Positions 34,092 to 44,022 of a stretch of 64,000 nucleotides of DNA are shown piece after piece (positions within the stretch are counted from its first letter, which is position 1; each line of letters begins with the position of its first letter). Source of the DNA: Rhizobium leguminosarum bv. trifolii WSM1325 (GTDB lineage: Bacteria > Pseudomonadota > Alphaproteobacteria > Rhizobiales > Rhizobiaceae); the NCBI GenBank assembly GCA_000023185.1, contig CP001622.1, forward strand, positions 2,294,001-2,358,000, in the 5' to 3' direction. The position numbers and the translations under genes were made by a program. The notes beneath the pieces are model-generated. The model worked only from the letters and a program-made list of their open reading frames with translations. It ran no database searches and was not told where the DNA came from.

Positions 34092-34853
34092 TCAGTTGCG
34101 CAGCCGGTAACCGGTCTTGAAGATCCAGGCGAGTGTTCCCAGGCAGATCACCAGAAACATCGTGATCATCGCCAGGCTGATCGCCGGATTGACATCGGCG
34201 ATCCCGTAAAAACTCCAGCGGAAGCCGCTGACGAGATAGAGCACCGGGTTGAGGTGGCTGACCGCCTGCCAGAAGGGCGGCAGCATGCTGACCGAATAGA
34301 AGCTGCCGCCGAGAAAGGTCAGCGGCGGCACGACCAGCATGGGAATGAGGTTCAGCTGTTCGAAATTGCCGGCCCAGATGCCGATCATGAAGCCGAACAG
34401 GCTGAAGGTAATCGCCGTCAGCAGGAAGAACAGGATCATCATGAAGGGATGCTCGATCCTGACGTCGACGAAGAGATTGGCAGTCAGGAGAATGATGAAG
34501 CCGATCAGCATCCCCTTGGTCGCCGCCGCCCCGACATAACCGAGCAGGATCTCCGTCATCGCCACCGGCGCGGAAAGTACCTCGTAGATCGTGCCGGTGA
34601 ATTTCGGGAAATAGATGCCGAAGGAGCCATTGCTGATGCACTGGCCAAGCAGCGTCAGCATGATCAGGCCGGGCGTGATGAAGGCGCCGTAGGACACGCC
34701 CTCTACCTCCTGAATGCGTGATCCCACAGCGGCGCCGAAGACGATGAAATAGAGCGAGGTCGAGATCACGGGCGAGATGACGCTCTGCAGCAGCGTGCGG
34801 CGCGTGCGCGCCATCTCAAAGAAATAGATCGATTTGACGGCCTCGATGTTCAT
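34092..34853 (-). CDS. ABC-2 type exporter permease
   Basis: Inner-membrane permease of 253 aa with six predicted helices. [26 protein letters not shown] at the N-terminus, the mid-protein [33 protein letters not shown] (ABC-2 signature) and [24 protein letters not shown] are characteristic of the DrrB/NodJ-like family. With the ATPase upstream it forms a two-gene exporter; substrate unknown. Overlap with the ATPase gene is 4 bp (ATGA). Its last 170 bases are duplicated at 33301-33469. Confidence 0.92.
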   Translation of the reverse strand: MNIEAVKSIYFFEMARTRRTLLQSVISPVISTSLYFIVFGAAVGSRIQEVEGVSYGAFITPGLIMLTLLGQCISNGSFGIYFPKFTGTIYEVLSAPVAMTEILLGYVGAAATKGMLIGFIILLTANLFVDVRIEHPFMMILFFLLTAITFSLFGFMIGIWAGNFEQLNLIPMLVVPPLTFLGGSFYSVSMLPPFWQAVSHLNPVLYLVSGFRWSFYGIADVNPAISLAMITMFLVICLGTLAWIFKTGYRLRN

Positions 34854-35776
34854 TTTTCCGCTCCCACCAGCGCCACGAAGATGTCCTCGAGCGAGCTTTG
34901 CCGCGTCGAGAGATCCTTGAAATGGATATTGTTCTCACCGAGCCGGGTCAGCAGGGCCGCGATGCTTTCCTGTTCGTTGCCAGCGTCGAAATCATAAGTC
35001 AGCCGGTTGCCGTCTGCTTCCAGCGTCAGCCCATTGCCGGCAAAACAATCCGGCAGGCGGCTGAGCGGTTCGGTGAGATCGAGGATGAGTTGCTTGCGGC
35101 CGAGCTTGGCCATCAGCGCCGCCTTGTCCTCGACGAGCAGCAACTTGCCGCCATTGATGACGCCGACACGGTCAGCGATTTCCTCGGCCTCTTCGATATA
35201 GTGGGTAGTCAGAATGATGGTGACGCCGGAGGCCCGAAGCTCTTCAACGACATGCCACATGTCCTTGCGCAACGTCACGTCGACGCCGGCGGTCGGCTCG
35301 TCGAGGAAAAGAATTTCCGGCTCATGGGAAAGCGCCTTGGCGATCAGCACCCGCCGCTTCATGCCGCCGGAGAGCTGGCGCAGCATATTGTCCTTCTTGT
35401 CCCACAACGAGAGCGCGCGCAGCACCTTCTCGATATGGGCAGGATTGGCCTTCTTGCCGTGCAGTCCACGCGAAAAGCTCACCGTATTGAACACCGTCTC
35501 GAACTGATCGGTGGTCAGCTCCTGCGGCACCAGCCCGATCATCCCGCGGGTGGCGCGGAAATCCTTCACGACGTCGTGGCCAGCAACCAGCACCCGGCCG
35601 CGGCTCGGATTGGCGATGCCGCAGATGATCGAGATCAGCGTCGTCTTGCCCGCACCGTTCGGCCCGAGCAACGCCAGGATCTCGCCTTTTTCGACGTCGA
35701 GATTGATGCCCTTCAGGGCCTCGAACCCATTGGCATAGGTCTTGGTGAGGTTCTGAACGGAAATGATGGGGGCCAT
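34850..35776 (-). CDS. ABC-2 type exporter ATP-binding protein
   Basis: 308-aa ATPase: Walker [14 protein letters not shown]-loop VPQEL, signature [15 protein letters not shown], Walker [13 protein letters not shown] and H-loop [11 protein letters not shown]. The GGMKRR variant of the signature and the roughly 80-residue C-terminal extension place it with DrrA/CcmA-type exporters. The ATG at 35776 begins the conserved start region ([16 protein letters not shown]); the frame stays open to 35866 without a better start. It is coupled to the permease gene. Confidence 0.92.
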   Translation of the reverse strand: MAPIISVQNLTKTYANGFEALKGINLDVEKGEILALLGPNGAGKTTLISIICGIANPSRGRVLVAGHDVVKDFRATRGMIGLVPQELTTDQFETVFNTVSFSRGLHGKKANPAHIEKVLRALSLWDKKDNMLRQLSGGMKRRVLIAKALSHEPEILFLDEPTAGVDVTLRKDMWHVVEELRASGVTIILTTHYIEEAEEIADRVGVINGGKLLLVEDKAALMAKLGRKQLILDLTEPLSRLPDCFAGNGLTLEADGNRLTYDFDAGNEQESIAALLTRLGENNIHFKDLSTRQSSLEDIFVALVGAEK

Positions 35777-35890
35777 GCGGTACTCTTGCGGATTCTCGGA
35801 AGTTACTTCGGCCGCTATATAGTCCCTTTGTAACGCTTTAACATCCTTAAGCCATGAACACTGCATTCACGCTGCTAACACAGTTGGCCC

Positions 35891-35930
35891 GCTGACCCGC
35901 TGACCCGCTGACCTGCTGACCTGCTGACGC
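35891..35930. repeat. Tandem 8-bp repeat, five units
   Basis: Units GCTGACCC, GCTGACCC, GCTGACCT, GCTGACCT and GCTGACGC lie in uninterrupted tandem. It is a potential variable-number locus, 115 bp upstream of the exporter ATPase start. Confidence 0.85.
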
Positions 35931-36210
35931 GGCGAAGTAGCCGGCATCGGGTTTTCGCGAGGAGAAGCCCCTTACGGCGAAAAGAAAGGCGGCTGCCGCT
36001 TTCAGATGTCATCATCCGGTGATCTTCGTGTCCGATAAGAGAGCCGAGGTCAGCACCGGCATCCGCCCCACCGCCACCCCTTTGCGGAGCCGTCTCCGGG
36101 TGTTCTCGTTGCGCCCCATTTTTGCTGCCTCGGCCATGTAGTCAAAGTTATTGTTCAGTCACGAAGTGCTTGGAACCGGCCAGTATCCCCTGTTCAGCCG
36201 CGTTCGTCTT

Positions 36211-36238
36211 AGCCGGCCCTGCGCCGGCTTTCTTTTTT
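36211..36238 (+). terminator. Orphan rho-independent terminator
   Basis: Stem AGCCGGC/GCCGGCT with loop CCTGC followed by TTCTTTTTTC. The T-run is on the plus strand only. No plus-strand coding gene lies within 3.7 kb upstream, so it may end a small RNA. Confidence 0.7.
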
Positions 36239-36295
36239 CGTTCCCCACCTCATTCTTTCTGTAGTCCACCGTGGATGAAAGCGACTAGGTGCCCC

Positions 36296-37909
36296 TCACA
36301 ACTCATCGTAATTGAACCAGTCAAAATCCGCGGCCTTCGCCCGGCCCGACGTATCGAAGGCAAACACGCCGGCGAAAGCGCCGGTGAAGGAGCCGTGTTC
36401 GCCGCGGCCGCCTTCGTCGGAAATCACGCCGGCGTCGAGGACCGGGCCGATCGGCTGCCAGGCGCCCTTGCCTTCGGTCTGCCAGAAGAATTGCAGGTCG
36501 TTCTCGCGGATTTCCATGGCAAGCTGGACGCGGCCATCGGCGGCAATCGAAACCCCGCTGTCGGCGGGAAAGCTCAGCCGGCCGTTCGGGTAGTCGCCGT
36601 TGCAGGAGAGGATCGTCACGCAGCGGCCGAGTGTTTCGTGCAACGTCACCGCGACGGCGTGGAATTTGTGGCGGTTGTAGTAATGCGTCAGCCCCGCAAC
36701 CTGCTGATAGGTGTCGGGCGAGAAGTCGATCACGGTCTCGGCGCGGAAACTGTGATGCTCCTGGCGGCGGGCAACCAGCGACTGTTCGAACCAGGAGCCG
36801 ATGCTTTCGCGCGCAATCAGGCGCAGATGGCCGGGACGATCCGTCAGGTTGAAGATGCGCGCGGGCCCTGGCGTGCGCAGCCATTGGAAATCGGCGGGCA
36901 ACGTGCCGCCATCGAAGCTGTATTCGCTGCGCATCGGCTTTTCCACCGGCGCCGCGCCAAAGAGGCCTGGCACATCGACATCGGGCACCGAGGTGCCGTT
37001 TTCAAGATAGAGCCAGTCATCGTCGCGCCAGACGCATTTCTGCAAGGATGTCTCGCGCCCCAGCGTGCAACGTCGTTTCGGCGGTAGCGGCCGGCCGCAG
37101 AGATGGGTGTGATAGGCCTCGCCCTCCGGCGTTTCGACATATTGGCCATGACCTGCCCGCTGTAATACCGCGCCTGGATGATCCTTGGAGGTGATGAGAT
37201 GCATGTTCGGATGCATCTCATAGGGCCCGTCGATATTACGCGACCGCGCCATGGTGACGGCATGGTCGTAGCCGGTGCCGCCCTCGGCGGTGGTCAGATA
37301 GTACCAGCCATTGCGCTTGAAGAGATGCGGGCCTTCGACGAGGCCGAGCGGGCTGCCGGCGAAGATGTTCTTGATTGGCCCCTTCAGCGCCTTTGCCACC
37401 GGATCCCATTCCTGCAGCAGGATGCCGTCGAAGGCCGGCGATTTCGGCGAGCCGCCATAGCTTTCGGTGCGGTGGTTCCACTGCATGTTGACGAACCACT
37501 TGCGGCCGTCATCGTCGTGGAAGAGCGAGGGATCGAAGCCGGAGGAATTCACATAGACCGGCTCGGACCAATCGGCCTCGATCGTAGGTGCCGTGACGAT
37601 GTAGTTCGGCGCATCCTTGAAATTGCCGTCGTAGCGCTTGACGTCGGTATAGACCAGCCAGAACTGCCCGTCGGCATAGGACAGGCACGGCGCCCAGATG
37701 CCGCAGCTATCGGGATTGCCGCGCATGTCGAGCTGCGATCTGCGCTCCAGCGGCCGGCGCACCAGCGTCCAGTTCACCAAGTCGCGCGAATGGTGGATCT
37801 GCACGCCGGGATACCATTCGAAGGTCGAGGTGGCGATGTAATAATCCGCGCCGACGCGGCAGATCGACGGATCGGGATTGAACCCGGGCAGGATGGGATT
37901 GCGGATCAT
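36296..37909 (-). CDS. xynB: Glycoside hydrolase family 43 beta-xylosidase
   Basis: 537-aa enzyme with an N-terminal five-bladed GH43 propeller (about 1-310) and a C-terminal beta-sandwich (about 330-535) as in bacterial beta-xylosidases of the XynB type. Catalytic residues are visible: base D13 (NPILPGFNPDPS), pKa modulator D126 (SSGFDPSLF) and acid E192 (LVEGPHLF). It has no signal peptide, so it acts on imported xylo-oligosaccharides in the cytoplasm. Some members also have arabinofuranosidase activity. It is separated from the next minus-strand gene by a terminator and so is probably its own transcript. Confidence 0.92.
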   Translation of the reverse strand: MIRNPILPGFNPDPSICRVGADYYIATSTFEWYPGVQIHHSRDLVNWTLVRRPLERRSQLDMRGNPDSCGIWAPCLSYADGQFWLVYTDVKRYDGNFKDAPNYIVTAPTIEADWSEPVYVNSSGFDPSLFHDDDGRKWFVNMQWNHRTESYGGSPKSPAFDGILLQEWDPVAKALKGPIKNIFAGSPLGLVEGPHLFKRNGWYYLTTAEGGTGYDHAVTMARSRNIDGPYEMHPNMHLITSKDHPGAVLQRAGHGQYVETPEGEAYHTHLCGRPLPPKRRCTLGRETSLQKCVWRDDDWLYLENGTSVPDVDVPGLFGAAPVEKPMRSEYSFDGGTLPADFQWLRTPGPARIFNLTDRPGHLRLIARESIGSWFEQSLVARRQEHHSFRAETVIDFSPDTYQQVAGLTHYYNRHKFHAVAVTLHETLGRCVTILSCNGDYPNGRLSFPADSGVSIAADGRVQLAMEIRENDLQFFWQTEGKGAWQPIGPVLDAGVISDEGGRGEHGSFTGAFAGVFAFDTSGRAKAADFDWFNYDEL

Positions 37910-37964
37910 GACAGGGTCTCCTCCGACCGGCGGTGCTTTGCTGTACGTACATCAGATTATAGCA

Positions 37965-37996
37965 GAAAAAGGCCCGGAAGACTTGCCTCCGGGCCT
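37965..37996 (-). terminator. Rho-independent terminator after the AKR gene
   Basis: Stem AGGCCCGGA/TCCGGGCCT (37970-37996) followed on the minus strand by TTTTTC. It starts 7 bp past the AKR stop and separates the AKR transcript from the GH43 gene. Confidence 0.85.
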
Positions 37997-38003
37997 GAGA
38001 TGA

Positions 38004-39035
<1,032 letters not shown>

Positions 39036-39393
39036 CTGAATGTCTCCTTGATAAAATAGCTATATGGTCGTCATGCGACATTATCGGCCCAAGAGATTGC
39101 CGACACCTGCCTCTCATCCGGCTGCCGCCACCTTTGCCTGGGTCGAGCCACGTGTCCCGACCCGCCCTTCGGACCCCCGTAAACGGGGCGAAGGGACATG
39201 CCGCGCCGTCTTCCTCAACCTCAACCTCGACGCTGCGTTTGGCACGTCCCCTCTCCCCGTTTTTTTTACGGGGAGAGGGTTAGGGTGAGGGGCAGCCATC
39301 GGCGCGAACCGCACAGCCGTGGGACAGGCCCGAGGTTGACGAAACTATTGTAACAAGCGCGCCGATACGGCAAGCCCAAGGCGCGCGTGCTCT
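39036..39393. other. Intergenic region with two dispersed palindromes
   Basis: 358 bp between the AKR and Gfo/Idh/MocA genes. It holds the palindromes described at 39165-39279; the rest shows no gene. The minus-strand promoter of the AKR gene is expected near 39040-39110. Confidence 0.5.
39165..39279. repeat. Two palindromes, CCCTTCG and CCCTCTCCCC types
   Basis: First hairpin 39165-39195: CCCTTCG/CGAAGGG with inner CCCCGT/ACGGGG. Second 39249-39279: 12-bp stem CCCTCTCCCCGT/ACGGGGAGAGGG with a T7 loop, followed by TTAGGGTGAGGGG. The second type is a frequent dispersed element in alphaproteobacterial genomes. Confidence 0.7.
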
Positions 39394-40527
39394 CTACTTC
39401 AGAAGCGCCTGCGCTTCTTCGATGCCGAGAGCCGCCGGCTGCGTGCAGGTCGTGGTCAGGTCGATGAACCGGCCCTCCTCGCCCGATTTCAGGATCGAGG
39501 TCATGACGTCGACGCCGTGCAGCGTGCGGTCGAGCGAGCAGCGCGCGTCGCGTCCCTCGATCAGCGACATCGCCATGTCGGCAAGGCCGGCGGTGCGGTA
39601 GTTGGCGCGCGATCCGTTCGGGCTTTCCTGGTTGATCTTGCCGAACGGATGCTCCCAGGCATCGAGCGGCTTGATGTCCTTGTCGCGGCCGCTTGCCTCA
39701 ACGGTGCCGCCGAAGAAGTTCGGGTCCGGCACGTAGAGCGAGCCGTCGGTGCCGTAGAGCTCCATATTGGCATGCCGATGCGACCACACGTCCCAACTCG
39801 CCGTCAGCGTCACGGTGGCGCCGTTGACGAATTCGAGCAGCGCCTGGATCGTCGTCGGCGTCTTGACCGGGATGATCTCGCCGTTGCGCGGCTGGCTGGT
39901 GATGGTGCGGGTGGGCGACGCCATCGAGGTCATGCCGCCGACACGTTTGACCGGGCCGATCAGGTTGATCAGGTTGGCGATGTAATAAGGGCCGAGATCG
40001 AGGATCGGGCCGCCGCCCGGCAGAAAGAAAAAGTCCGGGTTCGGATGCCACATTTCCATACCAGGGCTCATCACGTAACAGGCGCCCGAGGTCACCCGGC
40101 CGATGCCGCCGTCATCGATGAACTTGCGGGCGAGCTGATGGGCGCCGCCGAGGAAAGTGTCGGGCGCGCAGCCGACGGCAAGGTTCTTTTCTTTGGCAAT
40201 GCGGCGAAGCTCCTCGCCCTCTTCCACTGAGAGCACCAGCGGCTTTTCGGAATAGACGTGTTTTCCGGCCTCGAGGATCGCCTTCGATACCCGGAAATGC
40301 GCATCCGGGATCGTCAGATTGACGACGACGTCGATCTCGTCATTGACGAGAAGCTCGTCGATCGTCTGCGCTTTGACGCCATATTCCTTGGCGCGCGCCT
40401 CGGCCGCCTGCGCGTTGATATCGGCGCAAGCCAGCACCTTAAGCCCCTTGAAGAGCGGTGCCAGCGAGAAGTAGGTGGTGGAGATGTTGCCGCATCCGAT
40501 GATGCCGACGCCAAGTTCCCTGGTCAT
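39394..40527 (-). CDS. Gfo/Idh/MocA-family NAD(P)-dependent sugar dehydrogenase
   Basis: 377-aa oxidoreductase with an N-terminal Rossmann fold (GVGIIGCGNISTTYF) and the family motif EKPLVLSVEEGEEL, where the Lys is catalytic. The C-terminal alpha/beta domain contains LGPYYIANLINLIGPVKRVGG with the substrate-side Asp/Tyr/Asn region. It probably oxidises or epimerises a sugar or inositol derivative. The isomerase gene lies 9 bp upstream on the same strand, so the pair forms an operon with the beta-mannosidase genes. Confidence 0.88.
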   Translation of the reverse strand: MTRELGVGIIGCGNISTTYFSLAPLFKGLKVLACADINAQAAEARAKEYGVKAQTIDELLVNDEIDVVVNLTIPDAHFRVSKAILEAGKHVYSEKPLVLSVEEGEELRRIAKEKNLAVGCAPDTFLGGAHQLARKFIDDGGIGRVTSGACYVMSPGMEMWHPNPDFFFLPGGGPILDLGPYYIANLINLIGPVKRVGGMTSMASPTRTITSQPRNGEIIPVKTPTTIQALLEFVNGATVTLTASWDVWSHRHANMELYGTDGSLYVPDPNFFGGTVEASGRDKDIKPLDAWEHPFGKINQESPNGSRANYRTAGLADMAMSLIEGRDARCSLDRTLHGVDVMTSILKSGEEGRFIDLTTTCTQPAALGIEEAQALLK

Positions 40528-40536
40528 GATGAAGCC

Positions 40537-41298
40537 TCAGTAGCTCTGGAAGGATGCGATCGAGCGGCTGATATTGCGGTCGATGTCATTCGGGTTATCG
40601 TGTTCGACGACGTAGTGCTTGGCCTTGGTGGCGCGCAACGCTGTCATCAGCCTGGCCCACTCGACCTTGCCGTGACCGACATCGGCCCATCCGCTCTCAT
40701 CCGTCGCTTCGCCGGCCGGTGCGATGTCCTTGACATGCACGGCGGTGATGCGCGGTCCGAGCTTCGCGATCCAGGCGAAGGGATCGGCGCCGCCGCGGAT
40801 GACCCAGGCGATATCGGCTTCCCAGGAAATGTCGGGCGCGCCTTCGAAGATGTGCTCGATCGGCCGCGAGCCGTCCTGCAGCTTGAAGAATTCGAAATCA
40901 TGATTGTGCCAGCCGAATTCGTAGCCGGCAGCCTTGTAAGGCTTGCTGATTTCCTGCAGGCGCTTGCCGAAGGCGGCCCAGCCGGCAGCGTCGGATGGCC
41001 GTTCCTCGGCCGCCAGATGCGGCGCATAGATCGAATCCATGCCGAGGATCTTGGCAATGTTCAGCGACTTCTGAACTTCCTTCTCCAGGAAATCGGGGCT
41101 GAAATGGCCGCTCGCCATGACCAGGCCATTCTTGTCGAGTTCAGCGCGAAGGCTCTTCAGCCCGGCATCGTCGAGATCGGCATAGATACCGCCGAAGCCC
41201 TCGACTTCGGCATAACCTGATTTGCCGAGCTTTTCGAAGATCGCCGAATAGGGCTGGAAGTTGCGGGCGCTATAGAGCTGGTAGCTGAGTTTCGTCAT
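40537..41298 (-). CDS. Sugar phosphate isomerase/epimerase (xylose-isomerase-like TIM barrel)
   Basis: 253-aa AP-endonuclease-2-type TIM barrel. Metal ligands are visible: Glu in YAEVEGFGGIY, His in ASGHFSP, His pair in FGWHNHDFEF, and the C-terminal EHDNP. Family members isomerise or epimerise sugars or inositols. ATG 41298 is preceded by AAGGAG at 6 bases. It lies 37 bp past the beta-mannosidase gene and just before the Gfo/Idh/MocA gene, consistent with catabolism of a released sugar. Confidence 0.87.
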   Translation of the reverse strand: MTKLSYQLYSARNFQPYSAIFEKLGKSGYAEVEGFGGIYADLDDAGLKSLRAELDKNGLVMASGHFSPDFLEKEVQKSLNIAKILGMDSIYAPHLAAEERPSDAAGWAAFGKRLQEISKPYKAAGYEFGWHNHDFEFFKLQDGSRPIEHIFEGAPDISWEADIAWVIRGGADPFAWIAKLGPRITAVHVKDIAPAGEATDESGWADVGHGKVEWARLMTALRATKAKHYVVEHDNPNDIDRNISRSIASFQSY

Positions 41299-41335
41299 CA
41301 TGTTCTCCTTGGGCCTCGTGCCCATTCTTGCAAGA

Positions 41336-43795
41336 TCAATCCGCCGACTGGCAGGAATACAGGTCGTAGAACCGGAACTCCGGAAGCGCGCCACGATCAA
41401 GCGGCCGTGCCGGGGTAAAGGTGATGCGGCGGCTCTCGCCGGCCGCAAGATCGAAGGCGTTGTCGGAATATTTGCCGTCGGTCTCGGTTTCGATCATCAC
41501 GAAAAGCGCAAGTCCCCTAGCGGTGACGTTTATGTCGACGGAGCCATTCTCCTCGACATAGTCGTGGGTGACTGTCAGCCCCGCAGGTTCCAGCTCCAGC
41601 GCCTTGTAGGTACCGTTGACATGGTGCCCCTCGCCGCCTGTGCCGTTCGACGCGGTGAAACGCCAGGCAAGCAACGTTCCCTCGGGAATATCGGAAACGT
41701 CGATGCTCGTGGCAGTGACGGCCGCATCCGGCGAACATATGGCCCGTACGTCTCTCAGGTGTCGGCGCTCGCCCTTCGTCGTCAGCAGCGAGATCGAAAG
41801 GTCGACACTGACATCGGCAAGCGTGTCGTTGACCAGCGAGAAACGGATCGTCTTGCCGTCGTCGGAAGGAATGGCCGCGACCGCGACCGGCTGGAAGAAG
41901 CGCTTGACGAGATAGTGCATCGCCTTCCAGCGGCCGCCATAGTCGAGGCTCGACCAGGAGGCGACCGGCCAGGTGTCGTTGAGCTGCCAGTAGATCGTGC
42001 CCATGCAATGGGGTTTGAGCGACCGCCAGTATTCCACCGCCGTCTTGATCGCCAGCCCCTGCTGGATTTGGGAGAGATAGACGAAGTTCGGAAAATCCTT
42101 GGGGAAGCGGAAATAACGGAACATCGTGCCGGCGATGCGCTCGTTGCCGCCGGCATTCTTCTGGTGCAGCTCCATGACCGGGGAAGCGATGTTCATGTCT
42201 TTCGCCTCGGCATAGGTCTTGATCACAGGCAGCGACGTATAGGACTGGAAGCCGAATTCCGAGCAGAAGCGTGGACGCACCGAGCGGTAGTTGTCGAACG
42301 ACTTGTTCTCGTGCCAGACCGACCAGTAATGCATGTCGCCGGATCCGTCCGCATGCCAGGCATCGCCGAAATCGAGATAACCGGAAGCCGGGCTCGAAGG
42401 CCACCAGAGCGCGCCGGGCAGCGCCTTTTTCACTGCCTGCTCGATCGTGCGGTTGAGGCGATCATAGGAGACGAGATAGCGGTCGCGGTCTTTACGGGAT
42501 TCCTCGAACCAGGTCAGTGCTCCGACCAGCTCATTGTCGCCGCACCAGAGCACGATCGACGGATGCGAGGAGAGCCGGCGCACCTGGAAATCGACCTCGA
42601 TCGTCACATTGTCGAGAAAGTCCTCGGTCGAGGGATAAAGGTTGCAGGCGAACATGAAGTCCTGCCAGACCATAAGGCCCAGCCGGTCGCAGAGATCATA
42701 GAAATGATCCTGCTCATAGAAGCCGCCGCCCCAGACGCGGATCATGTTCATGTTGGCGGCTTTGGCCGATTGCAGCAGGTCTTCGGTCTTCTCGGGCGAA
42801 GACAGCGAAAACAGCGCGTCGGCCGGTATCCAGTTGGCGCCGCGGCAGAAGATCTCGCGGCCATTGACCTCGAAGGCGAAGCGACTGCCTGATGCATCCG
42901 GCGTGGTGATCAGCTCGATGGTGCGAAGACCGATCTGCTTGGTCACCTCATCAGTCGGCAATTCGACGGAAAGCCTGTAGAGCGCCTGCTCGCCACTGCC
43001 GGAGGGCCACCAGAGGCGCGGATTGTCGATATGGAAGAGGTGGTTGACATGCGTCTCGCCGTTGACGCCGACATCCAGGCGCACCCGCTCGCCGTCGAGG
43101 TCGAAATAGACCTGGGCAATGTCTGGCCCCTTTGAAAACAGCGTTGCCGTCACTTTGAGGTCCACCGAGCCGTCGTTATTGTGGGTCTGGCGGGTGACCA
43201 CATGTTCGATGCGCGCGGTTTCGAGCTTCTTCAGCGCGATCGTCCCGTAGAGGCCGAGCGGGGCAATGGCAATGTTCCAGTCCCAGCCGAAATGGCATTG
43301 CGGCTTGCGCAGCATGTTGCCGTCGGGGATCGGCGAGTTGCCCGTGCTGTAGGGGATGTAGAAGGGCTGCTGCTTCTGTCGCGCAGCGCCGACAGCGACG
43401 TTGGAGGCGAAGACGATGCGGATGCTGTTGTCGCCTGATTTCAGCATGCTGGAAACGTCAGGACGATAGCGGCGGAAGCTGTTGTCGGCTTCGAGCGCCA
43501 GAAAACCGTTGACGTGGACGCTGGCAACCGTGTCGAGATAGTCGATATCGAGATACCAGTCGCCCTCGATCTCCTGAAGCGTGAAGCTGCGCTCGACTGC
43601 CCATTCGCGCTCGGCGACCCACTGCACCTTTTCCTCGTTGCGGCCGAAATAGGGATCGGGGATCAAGCTTGCACGGTGGAGCGCCGTGTGCACGTCGCCC
43701 GGCAGCATGATCGCGGTGCGGATCTTGCCGTCGACGGAGGCGAGCTGCCACGAACCGGAAAGGTCGATGTTGGGAGTAGTTGATCGATGCGTCAC
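41336..43795 (-). CDS. Glycoside hydrolase family 2 beta-mannosidase
   Basis: 819-aa enzyme with the GH2 arrangement: N-terminal jelly-roll (about 10-180), immunoglobulin-like domain (about 185-290), TIM barrel (about 290-640) and C-terminal sandwich domains. The acid/base motif is in SIVLWCGDNELVGAL (Asn-Glu) and the nucleophile region in RPRFCSEFGFQSYTS (Glu of SEFG). RVWGGGFYEQDHFYDLCDRLGLMVWQDF is typical of beta-mannosidases. No signal peptide, so cytoplasmic hydrolysis of imported beta-mannosides is expected. GTG start at 43795 with a weak GGAAA site. Confidence 0.93.
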   Translation of the reverse strand: MTHRSTTPNIDLSGSWQLASVDGKIRTAIMLPGDVHTALHRASLIPDPYFGRNEEKVQWVAEREWAVERSFTLQEIEGDWYLDIDYLDTVASVHVNGFLALEADNSFRRYRPDVSSMLKSGDNSIRIVFASNVAVGAARQKQQPFYIPYSTGNSPIPDGNMLRKPQCHFGWDWNIAIAPLGLYGTIALKKLETARIEHVVTRQTHNNDGSVDLKVTATLFSKGPDIAQVYFDLDGERVRLDVGVNGETHVNHLFHIDNPRLWWPSGSGEQALYRLSVELPTDEVTKQIGLRTIELITTPDASGSRFAFEVNGREIFCRGANWIPADALFSLSSPEKTEDLLQSAKAANMNMIRVWGGGFYEQDHFYDLCDRLGLMVWQDFMFACNLYPSTEDFLDNVTIEVDFQVRRLSSHPSIVLWCGDNELVGALTWFEESRKDRDRYLVSYDRLNRTIEQAVKKALPGALWWPSSPASGYLDFGDAWHADGSGDMHYWSVWHENKSFDNYRSVRPRFCSEFGFQSYTSLPVIKTYAEAKDMNIASPVMELHQKNAGGNERIAGTMFRYFRFPKDFPNFVYLSQIQQGLAIKTAVEYWRSLKPHCMGTIYWQLNDTWPVASWSSLDYGGRWKAMHYLVKRFFQPVAVAAIPSDDGKTIRFSLVNDTLADVSVDLSISLLTTKGERRHLRDVRAICSPDAAVTATSIDVSDIPEGTLLAWRFTASNGTGGEGHHVNGTYKALELEPAGLTVTHDYVEENGSVDINVTARGLALFVMIETETDGKYSDNAFDLAAGESRRITFTPARPLDRGALPEFRFYDLYSCQSAD

Positions 43796-43884
43796 GATAT
43801 CGTTTCCGATTTATGATTTTGAAAGAGACGGCGTTTGGTCGTCGTCCGGTCGTTGTCGTTCGTCAGGGCTCCTTCTGCCCGCCT

Positions 43885-43984
43885 CACTCTCGTCATCCTC
43901 GGGCTTGACCCGAGGATCCAGACCGCATCCACCAGCAGCCACGGGCATGGATCCTCGGCACAAGGCCGAGGATGACAGAGAGTG
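43885..43984. repeat. Dispersed inverted repeat, GTCATCCTCGG family
   Basis: CACTCTCGTCATCCTCGG (43885-43902) pairs with CCGAGGATGACAGAGAGTG (to 43984) with one extra base, and an inner copy GGGCTTGACCCGAGGATCCA pairs with the ATGGATCCTCGG segment. This GTCATCCTCGGG element is widespread between alphaproteobacterial genes. Here it divides the transporter ATPase gene from the beta-mannosidase gene. Confidence 0.75.
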
Positions 43985-44022
43985 GAGGCCTCTCGCCGAA
44001 TTCGCCCCGCCCGCAGAGTTCT

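Larger units (their letters stand above)
35777..36295. other. Intergenic region with octamer repeat and orphan terminator
   Basis: 519 bp with no convincing protein gene. It holds five tandem 8-bp repeats (35891-35930) and a plus-strand rho-independent terminator (36211-36238) with no plus-strand gene upstream, which points to an unannotated plus-strand RNA. The start of such an RNA cannot be placed. Confidence 0.5.

Noticed and set aside
35891..35930. CRISPR-like interpretation of the octamer repeat
   Set aside because: Repeats are 8 bp with no spacers, so it is a simple tandem repeat.
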